Below, one piece after another: positions 6,583 to 7,417 of a stretch of 7,417 nt of DNA. The stretch spans positions 1-7,417 of the forward strand of contig JAKAXI010000089.1 of the NCBI GenBank assembly GCA_021816665.1, in the 5' to 3' direction. The notes below the pieces were generated by a model. That model saw only the letters and a program-made list of their open reading frames with translations. It was not told the DNA's origin and ran no database searches. Source of the DNA: Bacillota bacterium. Its GTDB lineage: Bacteria; Bacillota; Bacilli; Alicyclobacillales; Alicyclobacillaceae. The first letter of the stretch is position 1, and each line of letters begins with the position of its first letter. Position numbers and translations under genes: made by a program.

Positions 6583-6834
6583 GCTATGTGATCGAAACGA
6601 TTACTTGGCAGCGCAACCCCGGGCGCGATGTGATCGAAAGGACCACTTGGCAGCGCGACCCGGGCCGCTATGTGCCAAAAAGGATCACTTAGCCCCGCGA
6701 CCCCGGCCGCTATGTGCCAGAAAGGATCACATAGCAGCGCGACCTCGGCCGTTATGTGCCAGAAACGATCACTTAGCCCCGCGACCACGCCGCCTATGTG
6801 CCAGAAAGGATCATTTGTCGCCCTGTCGCCCCAT
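6583..6834. repeat. 42-bp tandem array with an imperfect palindrome in each unit
   Basis: Five full units begin at 6583, 6625, 6667, 6709 and 6751, all exactly 42 bp long, followed by a sixth that diverges after about 24 bp (6793 on). Each begins with an imperfect palindrome of the form GCTATGTG, about 11 bp, CACTTAGC, then a GC-rich half rich in CGCGACC and CGGCC. Unit 4 has a perfect 8-bp stem (6709-6716 with 6728-6735). Unit 1 can form a 12-bp stem around an AAA loop (6583-6594 with 6598-6609) with one mismatch and two G-T pairs. Units 1-2 carry ATC where later units carry CCA. The units are contiguous with no variable spacers. Confidence 0.9.
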
Positions 6835-6871
6835 CGCGCCGCCCCCAACGCAGCCCGAAAACAAGTCCTGC

Positions 6872-7417
6872 CTAATTTGTCATCGAAACGGGGTTCTCGT
6901 GCTCCAGCGGGGGCACAGCACGCTTCGCAGTCGCTGCGATTTGAACCACCACCATGACGACGATGATCGCGATCATGGCAAACATCGCCAAGGCAAAGCT
7001 GTGGGTGCCGTCGTAGATCCAGCCCAAGACGATGGGGCCCAAAGCACTCATCACATAGCCGATTGACTGTGCTTTGGCGGACCACGCCGCTGCCTCGTGG
7101 TGGTGGTTCGTCACGTCGATCGGCAGCAAAAGGTTTAGGGGAAACAATCCACCTGCTCCGACGCCAATCGTTGCGCACGCTAGGTAGGGGTCGACGTGGG
7201 ACACGAGTAACAGCAGTCCGGCTAGTTCAATTACGGACTCAACCACGAGCCACAGTCGGCGTGAAGGGTACTTCCTCAGTACGAGTGGGAGGACCAAACT
7301 GACTGGAATCTGAATCGCAACAAAGATGGTGAGGGCATTTGCTGAATAGGACTTGGAGTAGCCCATTCCTTCGATGATTTGCGGCAACCACGCTGTAAAC
7401 GAGTAGAACAGGAAACC
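6872..7417 (-). CDS. MFS transporter, CynX/NimT family (C-terminal half, cut by window end)
   Basis: This frame is open from the window edge (7417) to a stop at 6872, giving 181 residues that correspond to roughly helices 7-12 of a CynX/NimT-family MFS transporter. It begins GFLFYSFTAWLPQII, the usual helix 7 of this branch. It carries the loop LRKYPSRR between helices 8 and 9, and GAGGLFPLNLLLP, the equivalent of GIGGLFPLALLLP in the exporter at 1923-3170. The histidine run HHH follows in the next loop, and a short charged tail ends the protein. The start codon lies outside the window, so the TTG at 7387 should not be taken as a start. Substrate is unknown. It points in the same direction as sdpRI but is separated from it by 430 bp of repeats and the sdpR promoter. 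Confidence 0.88.
   Translation of the reverse strand, partial: GFLFYSFTAWLPQIIEGMGYSKSYSANALTIFVAIQIPVSLVLPLVLRKYPSRRLWLVVESVIELAGLLLLVSHVDPYLACATIGVGAGGLFPLNLLLPIDVTNHHHEAAAWSAKAQSIGYVMSALGPIVLGWIYDGTHSFALAMFAMIAIIVVMVVVQIAATAKRAVPPLEHENPVSMTN

Larger units (their letters stand above)
6484..6871. other. Gene-free intergenic region made largely of repeats
   Basis: This stretch lies upstream of the sdpR promoter and beyond the stop codon of the right-hand MFS gene. It holds the GGGCCTGTGAC repeats (6519-6582) and the 42-bp palindromic array (6583-6834). Open frames cross it on both strands only because 42 is a multiple of three; they continue antisense or out of frame into the MFS gene and have no convincing start sites. 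In 6835-6871, between the array and the MFS stop codon, I see nothing recognisable. No T-tract terminator for the MFS gene was found. Confidence 0.7.

Noticed and set aside
6583..6834. The 42-bp array as a CRISPR
   Set aside because: The units are contiguous and similar over their full length, with no unique spacers between identical repeats and no cas genes in the window.
6578..7066. Plus-strand open frame with 14-residue repeats (LCARKDHLAPRPRP type)
   Set aside because: The periodicity follows from the 42-bp repeat having no stop in this frame. The frame then runs antisense through the MFS gene and has no ribosome binding site.
6459..7178. Minus-strand open frame with DPFWHIA-type repeats
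   Set aside because: It crosses the repeat array and then runs out of frame through the well-supported MFS coding sequence; it is a repeat-driven shadow frame.

Overview
The window looks like chromosomal DNA of a GC-rich Bacillota (Firmicutes). Several genes have strong Shine-Dalgarno sites (GGAGG, GGAGGT, GGAGGGGG), several start with GTG, and an SdpR/SdpI pair of the Bacillus type is present. An Alicyclobacillus-like or related moderately GC-rich lineage would fit, but that placement is inference and no sequence here names the genus.

Layout from left to right. Positions 1-145 hold no convincing gene, only a short GCAGCAC tandem repeat. A complete aspartate 4-decarboxylase/aminotransferase gene (aspD, 146-1798, minus) stands back to back with a CynX/NimT-family MFS exporter gene (1923-3170, plus) across a 124-bp divergent promoter region. 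Directly behind the exporter lies a degraded C-terminal fragment of an LrgB/CidB-family membrane protein (about 3176-3412, plus), which appears to be a previously unlabelled gene relic. Next come kynurenine formamidase (kynB, 3421-4053) and kynureninase (kynU, 4050-5327), both minus and translationally coupled through a 4-bp overlap. They convert N-formylkynurenine to kynurenine and then to anthranilate plus alanine. Upstream of them on the same strand is an sdpRI module: the ArsR-family autorepressor SdpR (6021-6410) and the membrane immunity/signalling protein SdpI (5384-6142). Positions 6441-6871 contain a very good sigma-A promoter for sdpR with a probable operator in its spacer, then two tandem-repeat arrays: GGGCCTGTGAC motifs, and a 42-bp palindromic repeat. 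At the right edge is the 3' half of a second CynX/NimT-family MFS gene (minus), cut by the window end.

The most unusual feature is the sdpR-sdpI junction. The two reading frames overlap by 122 bp. That overlap is built from a 24-bp tandem repeat and encodes, in one frame, a strongly acidic SdpR tail (about residues 90-129) and, in the other, a strongly basic, threonine-rich SdpI N-terminus (residues 1-40). Both tails are additions to the normal family cores, and their charges are complementary. In Bacillus subtilis, SdpI controls SdpR by holding it at the membrane, so a pair of opposite-charge docking tails made from the same DNA is an attractive but untested idea. The second notable structure is the 42-bp array, whose palindromic cores recur at exactly four helical turns.

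Metabolically, AspD (aspartate to alanine plus CO2) and KynU (which releases alanine from kynurenine) both yield alanine, but nothing in the sequence shows joint regulation. No tryptophan 2,3-dioxygenase gene (kynA) and no SDP toxin genes (sdpABC) are present in the window.
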